Shown here: positions 12,075 through 22,271 of the stretch, one piece after another
Layout of the letters: each line of letters begins with the position of its first letter
Numbering within the stretch: position 1 is the first letter of the stretch
Assembly (NCBI GenBank): GCA_009733575.1
Contig: ML769390.1
Span: forward strand, 558,001 to 622,000
From: Gymnopus androsaceus JB14
Taxonomy: Eukaryota; Basidiomycota; Agaricomycetes; Agaricales; Omphalotaceae
Reading direction: 5' to 3'
Length of the DNA stretch: 64,000 bases
Made by a program: the position numbers and the translations under genes
Notes under the pieces: model-generated
Databases searched by the model: none
What the model saw: only the letters and a program-made list of their open reading frames with translations
What the model was told of the DNA's origin: nothing

Positions 12075-12612
12075 GCCGGGTAAGCTGGAGGAAGAAACGT
12101 ACTGTTTTCATTATGAAATGCGGTTCTTTTAATGCTGCTCGTTTAGTTTATTATAGTTTCTTTGAGTCTGTGGGCGCAAAGCCTCGTTGTATAGGCACTG
12201 AGCGCTAAAACTAAAACGCTTCTCTTGACTCGACATTGATCATTTGATGGGATCTGAGGCGTTTCTTCCTATACAGCTCTCTATACAGCTGCAGTAGCCT
12301 CTTACTTAACCTACCTATATCCTTCAATCTCTGTGCATCTTTAAGAAAAATTAGCGAGAAGAGGAGGCGAGGATGTGGAAGATTCAATAGGATTGGGAAG
12401 GCTTTAAGCGCTCAATTGATGAGATGAAGATCTTTAGCTCTGCATTTGGAAAGATGAGGAGATACTATCAAGCGAAAAAACACAAAACGCAATTGAAAGA
12501 TCAGATAATAATGACACGTTTCTTCTTGTTCCAAATTGTACAAGGTGTTCATATAGCAGCGATGTATAAAGGAAATCAGGGGTTCGTTCAATTCATCTCC
12601 CGCAAAGATTGC
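12075..12612. other. Intergenic, no gene seen
   Basis: Holds the promoter side of the zinc-finger gene and the 3' side of the aldo/keto reductase, both on the minus strand. AT-rich, with short open frames lacking family resemblance. Confidence 0.5.
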
Positions 12613-14368
12613 CTAGAAATGGCCAATAACAGCCGTAGGTTTGTACGGCTCTTCCAAGAGCTTGATTTCCTCTGCATCTAGCACGACATGTATGCCGGCT
12701 ATAATGTCCTCCAGATTACGGAGGCTTGTCGTGCCCACGATTGAGGCGCTGACACCTATTATGAAGCCATCTCAGCGTAAAACAAGCGCGAATCCCAAAG
12801 GAAGGATGTTACCTTCTTTCGCAAGGCTCCAGGCTATGGCGACCTGAGCCATAGAAATCTTCTTCTTATTGGCTACTTGCTCAACTCTGGGAGCAATCAA
12901 ATCAAGGAGGCGATGAGTCAATGCTTGCGCAACGTGTTGAGAAGATCTAACCGTTTTATGATCTCTTCTGTGCCCGATGCGGCAGCATACCTTCCAATAA
13001 ACCTGTAGCAAGCATGTTATCCATGCGTAGTTGAGTCATCATTGAAGATGAATCTTCTGATTTCTCACCAATCAGTGGAGCCTCGAGTAGTCTCGACATC
13101 CATAGGTCGCGTCAGAAGACCACGAGCAAGCGGCGACCAAGGAATGGCTCCAACGCCCAAATACTATCGGAAAGGATAAGTGCTTAGATGGATTTGACCG
13201 CAATTGAATCACCTTGAGCAGAGGGAACATTTCTCTTTCCTCTTCGCGGTATATGAGAGAATGATGATTTTGCATTGAAATGAAGGGTGTCAATTTATTG
13301 TTGATAGCATAGTCTTAAACATGTAAGGATGAGTATCGGGAATTTCCAGTCACGGAGAATTTAGACCATACTTTGCATAGCGTGGACTGGAAGAGAACAT
13401 GGTCAGTACGGTTAGAATTGAGGAGAGTTGAGATCCAATACATTGCCATGCCCAGCAGGAGCTCATCCCAATGTAGCGCACATAACCAGCTTGAACGACA
13501 TCATGCAGCGCTTGCATCTATACGTACATAGAATGAGCGACGACAATTTCTCCGAAATTTACCCAACATACATACCACTTCGGGAATCGGAGTGTTGGGG
13601 TCGAAACGATGACCTGGGAGAATATGGATGAGTTCAAGAAGAAGATTTGTGTGGGACGAAGGGCCTGACATTGAAAAACATCGATATAGTCAAGCTGGAG
13701 ACGTTCCAGGCTATTCTTGACTGCGGCGAATATGTGCTAAGCCAATGCTATAAGTAATATACATATAATCATAGTTGGGAATATGCGAACCTTACGACTC
13801 AAGCCGTGCTGATTGACATAGCCGATTGTATCAGGATCAACTCGCTTCGTTAGTAAATTTTCGCCATAGGACTTTGCTACGGTACCGAAGCACTGTGAGG
13901 CTGCGTTATGAGATACTTGAAGTTGACGGGTCATGTGCCCTACTTACCTTTGACATTACCACAATTTCGTCCCGAGGCAAATTGAGTTGCTTGATAGCTT
14001 TACCAAGGATGATCTCTGAGAGACCGTTGGAGTAGACCTGGACGGTTTTAGAGGTGAACGACAAGAAACGAAATGTACACACATCGGCGGTATCAAATGT
14101 TTGAATTCCTGCATCGTAACTGCACGACTAGGTAAAAAAGAGCGACGACAAGAGTAGGCTTACGCTGCTTTAATGTGTTTAATAGCTTCGTCCTCTTCCA
14201 AAACCCACTTTTCCCAGTCGGGACTTCCATATTGCATCGTGCCCAGGATGATTTTGGAGACTTTTAAACCAGAATTTCCTAGGCGGACTGAACAAGGATG
14301 AGTATAACCGATACACAGTCAAAGATCCAAAGCTGACCATAGGTCATTTTGTTCGTAGAGGAAGACAT
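12613..14368 (-). CDS. Aldo/keto reductase family protein
   Basis: NADPH-dependent carbonyl reductase of the fungal AKR group that includes norsolorinic-acid-reductase-like enzymes; substrate unknown. From the start MSSSTNKMTYG (14368): RLGNSGLKVSKIILGTMQYG, an FDTADVYSNG block with the catalytic Asp and Tyr, EIVVMSK with the catalytic Lys, FQCHRFDPNTPIPE with the active-site His, ALHDVVQAGYVRYIGMSS, GVGAIPWSPLARGLLTRP, and QVAIAWSLAKEG with the C-terminal cofactor-loop region ending LEEPYKPTAVIGHF. The complete (beta/alpha)8 motif order is present, so the enzyme looks intact. It is split by about nine short introns, one exon being only ~40 nt. The stop is at 12613-12615. Confidence 0.85.
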
Positions 14369-14516
14369 TGTCGAGATAAAGACTTGAAGGAAGGAATGCC
14401 TGGGAGGATTGTTCGCAGGTTTTAATAGCTTGGTATCTCTGTGGCGCCATGAGGCAGGTAATATGACTAGAGATGGAGCTATTCTCGTCTCGCGTGGATG
14501 AACAATGAGCACAGGA

Positions 14517-14574
14517 TTGCGGATCGGACTCGGAGACGTTACTCTGGTTGCGGATTGGACTCGGAGACGTTACT
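14517..14574. repeat. 27-bp direct tandem repeat
   Basis: Two copies of a 27-bp unit (14517-14543 and 14548-14574) beginning TTGCGGAT and ending GAGACGTTACT, with one mismatch and a 4-bp spacer, 150-200 bp upstream of the aldo/keto reductase start. It could be a duplicated regulatory site or a simple local duplication. Confidence 0.7.
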
Positions 14575-14910
14575 GTTGTGTCACTGTTCCTGTTCAGCCT
14601 TATTGTACGGCTACTCTGGCTCGGATATATTCCACGATCATTTACTATTTCAATGGTGTACAGGCGATAACGCGGTATACTTATAACGTTGGTCTCAAAT
14701 TAGCTCAGTAAAACGATTAGAATGGCGCAGAGCACTTACTACAGTCAAGTAATTATGCGCAACTTGGCGATATATGGTACAAGCTCCTCCCATGCTTCAA
14801 GATCCAGCTCAACAAATGTTTCATTTTCCTCGTCTTTCGCTCTCCCGAAAATAACAGCTTGCAGATACAAAGGAGTCTGAGAGAGAAGTTGAGTTGATGC
14901 ATGGCAGCAG

Positions 14911-15275
14911 TTATGGTGAATGTGTTTTACAGACAGTTGCATTCTGAATTGTAAGCGGAATTCAGGCCTCTGAGGAATCGATAAAACTGCCTCGACTTAC
15001 TAGCAGTCCGAATTTAGACTTGAGGTATACAAATGCATTCTGAAATGTAAGCGAAATTTAGTTCTTTGAGGAATCGATAAACTGCTTCGACTCACTCGAC
15101 CGTTCATAGCAGCCATCCGCTTTCTTCCTAACGCCATTTTACGATGCCCAAATTCGACTACTATCGGTGCAGGTGAAGGCACCGAAGCAGCAGCTACGAA
15201 TGCCTGCAAGGTTTCACCCAAGCCAGCAGCAACTTGGTTATCAGAGGCCGCTAGGCCAGCGTATGACGTCCACAA
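14911..15275 (-). CDS. Possible small hypothetical protein
   Basis: Not recognised. A minus-strand frame of ~60 residues (Ala-rich, with VVEFGHRKMALGRKRMAAMN) continues through two well-formed introns in phase into a 13-residue exon and a short last exon, ending at TAA 14911-14913. Support is the pair of good splice sites and phase continuity. Against it, no ATG is found in frame near the 5' edge and no family resemblance is seen. It may be a remnant or lack an upstream exon. Confidence 0.3.
14944..15095 (-). repeat. Second pair of adjacent duplicated introns
   Basis: Intron-like sequences 15040-15095 (56 nt) and 14944-15000 (57 nt) on the minus strand share GTRAGTCGA at the donor, a TTTATCGATTCCTCA core and a CGCTTACA...TTCAG acceptor. 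They are about 85% identical by eye. Both are followed by AATGCA, so the duplicated unit includes the first bases of the next exon. The 39-nt stretch between them (15001-15039) is in phase. Confidence 0.75.
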
Positions 15276-15930
15276 GATGAGCAGGTCGATTCGACATCTG
15301 GCTTGGTGACGAAGCCATTGAAGATTTATGAATCGTGGTTGACTTGGGAAAGTCGATAGCGAAGATTAAGCTAGTACTTTAATTTTCATCAGGAACCAAC
15401 ATCTGAGCATGATGGTTGGATCGTAGCGTTGACTTTCTTACATAACCTCAGGACAACCACAATCGGATTTGAACGGTCCTCTGAAAAACAAGAGATATAC
15501 GCTTTTCGTTCTCATTCCTTCCTTTTCTGTCAAGCTTGAGCTTGAAGATTGACAGCGTATGGCAAATCTCGAAGACATGACATCGGACAAACGGGTATGG
15601 GAGGGATGGGGGAGGACATAAGATCTTCAGACGGTAGGATGAACTAAGAAACGATGGTTGTATATTTTAGGATGCTTTTTACCGCTTTGACTCGTTCAAG
15701 AAGGTGTGCCACGCGTCAGGTCGATGCACCATGTGGATTCTCGACCTCGTACCTTCCGGCCTCTATATCTTCAGTTCCATCATCCGCTTTATCCAGGCCG
15801 GAAGGCGGCGTACTAGTGACTAGCGCTAGCTATAGCTATCCTTCTTTCTTAGAATTTCTCCAGATCGCATGAAGGCTTTTCTAGGAAAATCACAAACGCG
15901 TCTGGTCGCACTTTATACTCACAGGACCTA

Positions 15931-17172
15931 TGGTGCGAATCGATTAGTCACCACATAAAATGTGCAATGAGGTACGACTATGAAGGGTGACATTATATCT
16001 TTTAGTTCTCTGACAGAAGTACACTACTTTAGGTATATATTAATTGTGTCAGAGGAATAAGGGTTCCGGTGCAAGGATTTTTTTTTTGATTCTCAATTTT
16101 GCCAAAGTGGCTGTGCATGTATTATGTAATCACATAATCCCACTGTATCCCGCCCTTGCCCGCCCACAGAGCTCCAGGGCTCTATTGCTAAGGTAGAAAC
16201 GGGTATTAAAAATAGTTAATTGGTAAAGATGCATTTTTTCATACAATACCTAATGAGAGGGTACAATATTTGGTCCTATGGCTAGTCAAAGGTGCGAGCA
16301 AGGGTCTCGGGAACACGTCAATGAGACTTGTACTTTTTGGAACTGAAATCTTTTACCCGTTTTTGTGCATCTTTTGCACCCAAACCATCCCGATATGCAT
16401 CTATCCAACAGTACACCCTATGCTCCTGCCGCCAAATTGCGCGCCACAAGTCACGTGTCAAAAAACTTGTCTTTGCCAATCAACTCAAAGAGGCATGTTG
16501 TGTTTTTGAAAAAATTTAGATGAAATTTAGGCTCGTGACCATCCGTTTCTATTTGAAACTATGGCACAGCCATCTCGGACCGAAGGATCCGTAGACGTTT
16601 CTGAGAAACGGCTGGTCCAAGCGGTAGCGTTTTAGTAGGGTGGACGTTTTGTGACTTTTTTTCAGTCGTAAAAATTGTGCTTTTAAGATCAACATATTTG
16701 TACGTTTCAAGACTCGGGCTTTCGAATGGTATAAGTGTCAAAAATTGAAAATTTTGAAAGTTTATAGCCTACTAATGTACCGGCTAGTGAGACAGACCGT
16801 GGCGCTAAGTAAGGCATCAAACCGAGCCCAGCATGTCCTTATTAGCGTTATACACTCAAAAAAAAGTATTTTTTTTTTGTATATATGAATCGATGCAGAA
16901 TTTGTTGAACTATTGAACGGACATGGTCCCTCAGAAACAAATTTTTACGAGTGAAAAAAAGTATGATTCTTCTAAGGCCGTGGTCACAAAGGTGACCCTG
17001 CCATTGTGACGACCGTTCGGACCAGTCCCTCCGTAGGAATTTCCTTTGTTTATGGTACAAACAAACGGATTTGGCTGTTTACGCCAAATAAATTACGTAG
17101 GTGGGATTGGTCGCGAGTCTAGATGAAATTCGCTGCTGCACATTTTATGTGGTGACTAATCGATTCGCACCA
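15931..17172. mobile_element. 1.24-kb DNA transposon-like element with perfect 36-bp terminal inverted repeats
   Basis: Positions 15931-15966 and 17137-17172 are exact reverse complements over 36 bp, starting TGGTGCGAATCGATTAGTCA. Each end is flanked by TA (15929-15930 and 17173-17174), the target duplication of Tc1/mariner and some other cut-and-paste elements. The interior is AT-rich, with several T/A runs, and has no transposase-like frame, so it would be non-autonomous. The superfamily is uncertain. Confidence 0.75.
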
Positions 17173-17294
17173 TACATAAATGACTTGCTAACATCTTTAG
17201 AGGCTTCGATTCGCATCCGGATTCCGGATTTACTTCTCCGCCGTAATTATTATTCGACCATGTTATGCTATGTAGGCCTGAAAATGATAAGTAT

Positions 17295-17634
17295 CCTATG
17301 ACAACGTACAATTTGCCTAGGCGATTAATCCTGTGAAAGGCAGCTAGTGGTTTTTGCCGCGGGACTCTGCAGGCTGGAATTCAAACCACTGAACAAATAC
17401 CATGCAATATTGGATACTAGTCGGATTTCGAGTTCACAGCGCCGAACGAGGACTTCTTTTCAATCCATGTGAAATTTGAATGGGGCTGGACTCAATTGAG
17501 GTCGCTCAAAGCCAGGTTTATGGGCAGAGGAAAAACATAGGCCAGAGGTAAGTATTATTTAGGAATGATGTTTACAGCTTTGACGCCTTGGATGCGCTAT
17601 AGGATGTACGGTAAAGTGCTTTCAGGTTGAAGGC
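17295..17634. repeat. Segmental duplicate block, copy 1
   Basis: Closely similar to 21964-22262, in the same orientation, including the shared strings GCCGCGGGACTCTGCAGGC and TCGAGTTCACAGCGCCGAAC. It ends directly at the insertion point of the hAT-like element. No coding sequence is recognised. Confidence 0.8.
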
Positions 17635-19049
17635 CAGGAGACCATGTAGACCCATTACAATGGGACACGTATTTTACGGTCGTGGTCCGTTACATGTTTC
17701 ACGGTAGTTCACGTTCCTTGTCCCCTTCTAAATGGTCCCTTGTCTCATTAAAATGGGTCATAATGATTCCATTGAAATCGGACATTCGTCTGACTACTCG
17801 GGGCTGGTCCTATTTCTTGCCGGCATCCCACTTCCGGCTCCATTCTTTCAGGCATCGTGTTGTACACGGCCAGCCTTTTCTCGCCCTCTGTAAAATAAAA
17901 ATTCAAGGAAAGACATGAATATATATATGTAAACTGCTACTTAAATTGAACTTGAATCATGTAATGTACTTCAAAACTCTCAAAAGTCGCTCAAAAAGCA
18001 ATCCAATAGTCAAGATGAGCTATTTGAAAATGCCAGAATGTTCAATGCCAGCCTCGAGAGAGAAAATTCAGAGAACTTCCATATAATATGCAACTGCTGC
18101 GCTTCTCTTCTCTGAAGTATAGCCCAAGTGTACAGAGATGACCTTTCTCGCGAGCATCAGCGCTTCACTACCAGTTTTAGTCATTAAGCGCCCATCATTG
18201 CTCTGTCCTTAATCGACTTGCAATGCTTAATCCCCTTTGCGAGGAGTGCTAGAAAAATCAGGTATGGTTTTTGACATATAAGTTTTTCAACATAGACTCA
18301 GGCAGCACCTCGCATCTAAAATTCAAGATTAGTAAATTTCAACGATTCGATCTGACGATTCACTCGTGGCATTTGTTTGTGGTTTCTACATCCTTAATTC
18401 ATAGGGATGCACACCATACCTGTAATACAGTGAGTACATATGGGAAATATGGTATGCCATCCATACCATACCCAGCCGTGTGCTCCAGATACAATCTGGT
18501 CATGGTCCGGGTGAAGGCACATGCAACACATATCGCAACTGATGTTACGAGCGTAGTACCGTAGTCTGATACAGGCTTGCTTTTCAGTCTAGGCTCATCA
18601 ATGAATTTTTTGATTTCATTTATTTACTTGCGACCATAATACGACCGTAACTGCCATATTGTTCACTGTATGTACCATAAGGCATTCTGGTTCCGACTTC
18701 ATGGTACGAATACAAGTCTCACGATACAGACCATACTGAGTACGCTTGTATCTGTAACGGTGCAGAGATCATTCCTATGAATTCATTGAATATCTTCACT
18801 CCCACAAACAGGCTGAATCAGAAAATGCTGAGTGGTTTGGAAGTCTTGATGTGTCGGGTTGATCATCCAGGGAAGAGAACAAAACGTCTGAACAATCCAC
18901 CATTGCAATTGTAAGTATCTCATATAATGAATCGTTTCTTCTAAATCCAATCCAAATTTAGTCAGTATAGTATAGAACAAAGAATGACAATGCAGAACTG
19001 GGTATTGCGAGGAGTATTGGCCATGGCAGGCGCTGAGACAATTCAATCT

Positions 19050-19118
19050 TATGATATGATCTGATGATACGATCTTATGATATCATCTGATGATACGATC
19101 TGACGATTCAATCCGACA
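19050..19118. repeat. Short tandem repeat (GATCTGATGATAC-like)
   Basis: Degenerate tandem units such as GATACGATCTGATGATACGA lie inside the hAT-like element. No coding potential is seen. Confidence 0.6.
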
Positions 19119-19789
19119 AAGACATTGAAAAATCCACAGTTGGAAGTATTGATTTAGGTACATGGCTAGTAAGCAAGAAGTCCGAATATCATGCCTTGTC
19201 ATTGTGAGGGGTTAAATATCATGATAGCTAGTTCTGCAAGCCATCGAGCTCAGTGGGCGCCTCACCCATCAGACCATATGACATCCAACGTTGGGACAAA
19301 AAAATTAAACTGATTGATCTGAGTACATGGGTAGTGCGTGCATAGTTTCAATAATATGCTCTATGATTTTTAGGAATCATCGAGCAAAACAGCTAGTTCC
19401 GCAAGCCAATTTGCAACTGGGCGCTTACTGGCCATTTTATCTACCAAACTGCTGATATTCAAGGTTGTATAATGAGCAACCGAGTAGAAAGATAACTAGA
19501 TTGATGTCTCAATATATGTAGGTCAGTAGTACTGATGAAGCAAATTGTGCACTAATTTCGGAAATTTCGTATGTTTCGATGTGGACACTTTTCAGCGAGA
19601 AAAAGATGAGGATCGATGAAGGTGATAGATAGTCATCTTACCTCATTCCTCTTCATATGAGGCAAGCGAGGGCGAACGGAGCATTTTCTGTATTTTATGT
19701 TTTGATGGCCCATCAATTATATCAGAGCTAGCCTGAATTTGCGCTTTGGCAGGGATCAAAGAATAGTCAAAGCGTGCCCATGAGATTGG

Positions 19790-19985
19790 GACAGGAGAGC
19801 GTAATGGTAATAGGTATGTCCCAATAGAATGGGGACATGGAGCTTAGAATGGGACAGGGTATGATGGGACAGGAGGGTATAATGGGACAGAAGGGTATAA
19901 TAGGACATGGGGCTCAGAGTAGGACAGGAGGGGATCACAGGACAGGACGGTATCAAATTGCAATGGGAGGTGTAATAGGACTCTT
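19790..19985. repeat. Subterminal minisatellite of the hAT-like element
   Basis: About nine degenerate units of roughly 19 bp built on GGGACAGGAGGGTATAAT lie just inside the right inverted repeat. Inverted related words (TGTCCCCTTCTAAATG, GTCCCTTGTCTCATT) lie inside the left end near 17720-17760. Repeated subterminal motifs are known transposase-binding sites in hAT elements; that use here is inference. Confidence 0.6.
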
Positions 19986-20092
19986 GTAGTTTACGAGGAA
20001 AAATGTAACGGACCACGTCCGTAAATTACGAGTCCCATTGTAATGGGCCTACATGGTGTATTGTGAAGGCTCAGCGGTAAGGTTCTCTCTTT

Positions 20093-21541
20093 CGAGCGGC
20101 TTTAATCCAACCTCATCCAGCGCGAGCTGGTCATGAGGCTTGAATCGATATCAACAGGGTTGGACTGAAAAGATGGAACATATATCGCTATGACATACTC
20201 AGAGATTCGGTTTCAACAATAGCCGAGTTAACTTGCCTGATATTTCTTTCTGATTCATTGGTTATTTCTCAATAAAAGCATCGACCAGCTGAAATTTTCA
20301 TCAAGAATGTGGTCTCTCGCTCGCAAAGTAGTCCTCGCTGCGCTGTTTTTGACATCGCCTCTCTTTCTAGGTACTGTTGCCGATGATATTCCTGTCGCGC
20401 CAGCGTACGAACTACAATTTTAACCTTCTCGACGCTACTAATCCTGATATAACATGACAGACCTTGGACCTTGAACGTCACGAACGGATGGATTTTCGTC
20501 TTACCGCCGTTATTATCGTCGATTTTTCTACCAGCTGGATTTGCAGATCCTCCGGAAGCTGAAGTCGAAGCCTCTACGGGGGTTATGACACCTACGGATA
20601 TTGGGCTAATGATGGTGAGCATGAAACCGAGCAACCTACTGTTTCTACTCACCGACGTTTTCCTTTTAGATTGTGCGCTATGGGTCAAGCCCCGTTGGTT
20701 AGTTGACCAACATCTCGCATGATAAAGTTGCTCATCTCACTCGTTTAGGACCGTGTAATTCTATCTACTTTCAAACTATCCTTTGCTTCAGTCTGACTTT
20801 CTTAACATTAGATGATGAGATGATCTACATTCCAGGAAAATGGGCGTACGATGATGGTCTGGAGGGCTTCCGTATTACTCGAATGTACGTTAGCACGAAT
20901 GCTTCTGTATTCAACGGTAAGTCTCTGCCTCCTCCTCTATCATTTGCACTGATATTAGCTTACAGGCCGGGAAAACTGGAACATACCGAGTGAGTCATTC
21001 TGCTACTTCAGTTTTGACTGTACCTTCATGTCGGTACACAGAACACATTGGCATCTTTGATTTTCAAGAAGATGGTCTCGGTGGAACGAGTGTTTCACTA
21101 ACTTCACCGGACGGCGACGGCACACCTTTCTTTAGCGTGAATATCCTGCCAACAACCTTGCCTATTCCCATCGAAGTGAATTCGACTCTGACAGGCGGCT
21201 ATCTGAACTTCCTACAGCCTCCTCTTCCAGCTGAAACCTTGCCGGTCGAGGTGGGTACGACTACCTGGAAACAATTCTTACTGAGTGGTAAGTTCCTTCT
21301 TTCGATTTACATTATTCTATTAACGTGTCATTCAAAGCTCAAACTACAACTCTTCAAGCAAACGTGATCTCTGGTGCATTACCAGGAGGTAAAATCGGCG
21401 ATGGCGTTGGATATCCAGATATCCAACCTTTGGTGCCGATAGGTATTCAGCTTTCTGGTATCTTGGACTTCCCGTTCCAGGAGTGTTCGCCTCGGTTTAG
21501 CATGTTACTGCAATGATACAGAAATTGTGCTGTAATATTAA
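20093..21541. repeat. Tandem gene duplication, copy A
   Basis: About 1.45 kb, very similar to 22272-23741, covering promoter, all exons and introns of the secreted-protein gene and ~20 bp past the stop. The two copies differ by scattered substitutions and several small indels. Confidence 0.88.
20307..21516 (+). CDS. Small secreted protein of unknown function, paralogue A
   Basis: Not recognised beyond resemblance to uncharacterised basidiomycete secreted proteins. The start MWSLARKVVLAALFL (20307) with TSPLFLGTVADD is a clear signal peptide. Later blocks are TLNVTNGWIFVLPPLLSS, IPGKWAYDDGLEGFRITR, FNGRENWNIP joined to HIGIFDFQEDGLGGTSVSL, DGDGTPFFSVNILPTTLPI and AQTTTLQANVISGALPGG. About six short introns. 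The intron at 20916-20965 has a standard GTAAGT donor and keeps the frame here. Near the end one base is missing relative to copy B (GGACTTCCC against GGATTTTCCC, ~21466). This replaces the short tail ending DFPVPGVFDSV with a different 14-residue tail ending at 21516. Confidence 0.65.
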
Positions 21542-21960
21542 CTAATGTCCAATCACCGCAAAATGCGCCCTCTGCGAAGAGGCCCACTTTGCATTTGACC
21601 GCAACTGCCCGGCATGCAAGCAAGCCATACTCCTCCACGCTTGAGATCTGTCTCGTCGTCTTATGGATCTTACCTATGAACCCACACCCCCTTCCCAACA
21701 GTCAGTTAAGGATAATGAGTATTCTATCAGAAAAATCGCAAATACTACACTCTATATTACAACACAACTCTAACAACACCAACATTCTTTGCATCCAGGA
21801 AACTCCTACTGATTTCACTCACAGCCATCCCTATCCCCAAGCCATTACTAGTCACTCTGTCCAAAACACCCAACGACATTAACCGCAACCCGCCACACCG
21901 GATGCTCTGGAACTGGCAATCAGCACTTGGACTATGCCGTGTAATAATCCTTCCTTCTTT
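21540..21960 (+). mobile_element. LINE (Tad1-like non-LTR retrotransposon) fragment
   Basis: The plus strand encodes a CCHC-type knuckle CALCEEAHFAFDRNCPACKQ (C-x2-C-x3-H-x6-C, 21564-21626), as at the end of LINE ORF1. About 100 bp on, a stretch reads SQILHSILQHNSNNTNILCI followed by QE, like the start of an apurinic endonuclease in LINE ORF2. Stops and frame changes interrupt it, and nothing downstream resembles reverse transcriptase, so this is a short decayed internal fragment lying between the two secreted-protein copies. Confidence 0.6.
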
Positions 21961-21963
21961 CCT

Positions 21964-22262
21964 TCCTATGACAATGTATAATGTGTCTAGGCGAATGATC
22001 CTGTGAATGGTTTTTGCCGCGGGACTCTGCAGGCTGGAATTCAGGCCACTGAACTAATACAATCGGATTTCGAGTTCACAGCGCCGAACGAGGCCTTCTT
22101 TTCAATCCATGTGGGATTTGAATGGGGCTGGAATTGAGGTCGCTCAAAACCAGGTGATTGGGCAGAGGGAAGACATAGGCCGGAGGTAAGTATTATTTAG
22201 GAATGATTTTTACAGCTTTGACGCCTGGATGCGGTACAGGATGTACGGTAAAGTGCTCTCAG
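21964..22262. repeat. Segmental duplicate block, copy 2
   Basis: Partner of 17295-17634 and immediately followed by the second copy of the secreted-protein gene. Here the TGAAGGC target site is single, so this copy preserves the arrangement without the hAT-like insertion. Confidence 0.8.
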
Positions 22263-22271
22263 GCTGAAGGC

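Larger units (their letters stand above)
17635..20063. mobile_element. 2.43-kb hAT-like non-autonomous transposon
   Basis: The ends form inverted repeats of ~60 bp. The outer bases are CAGGAGACCATGTAG at left and the complement of CAATACACCATGTAG at right, followed by a shared CCCATTACAATGGGAC block and GTGGTCCGTTACAT. A 7-bp direct repeat TGAAGGC flanks it (17628-17634 and 20064-20070). The duplicated copy of this locus near 22255-22275 has one TGAAGGC and no insert, giving an empty site. CA...TG ends and a long target duplication fit hAT, whose usual duplication is 8 bp, so the class is tentative. No transposase is seen. Confidence 0.75.

Noticed and set aside
19790..19985. CRISPR-like array
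   Set aside because: Units are degenerate and contiguous without unique spacers, in a fungal genome; a transposon minisatellite explains them.
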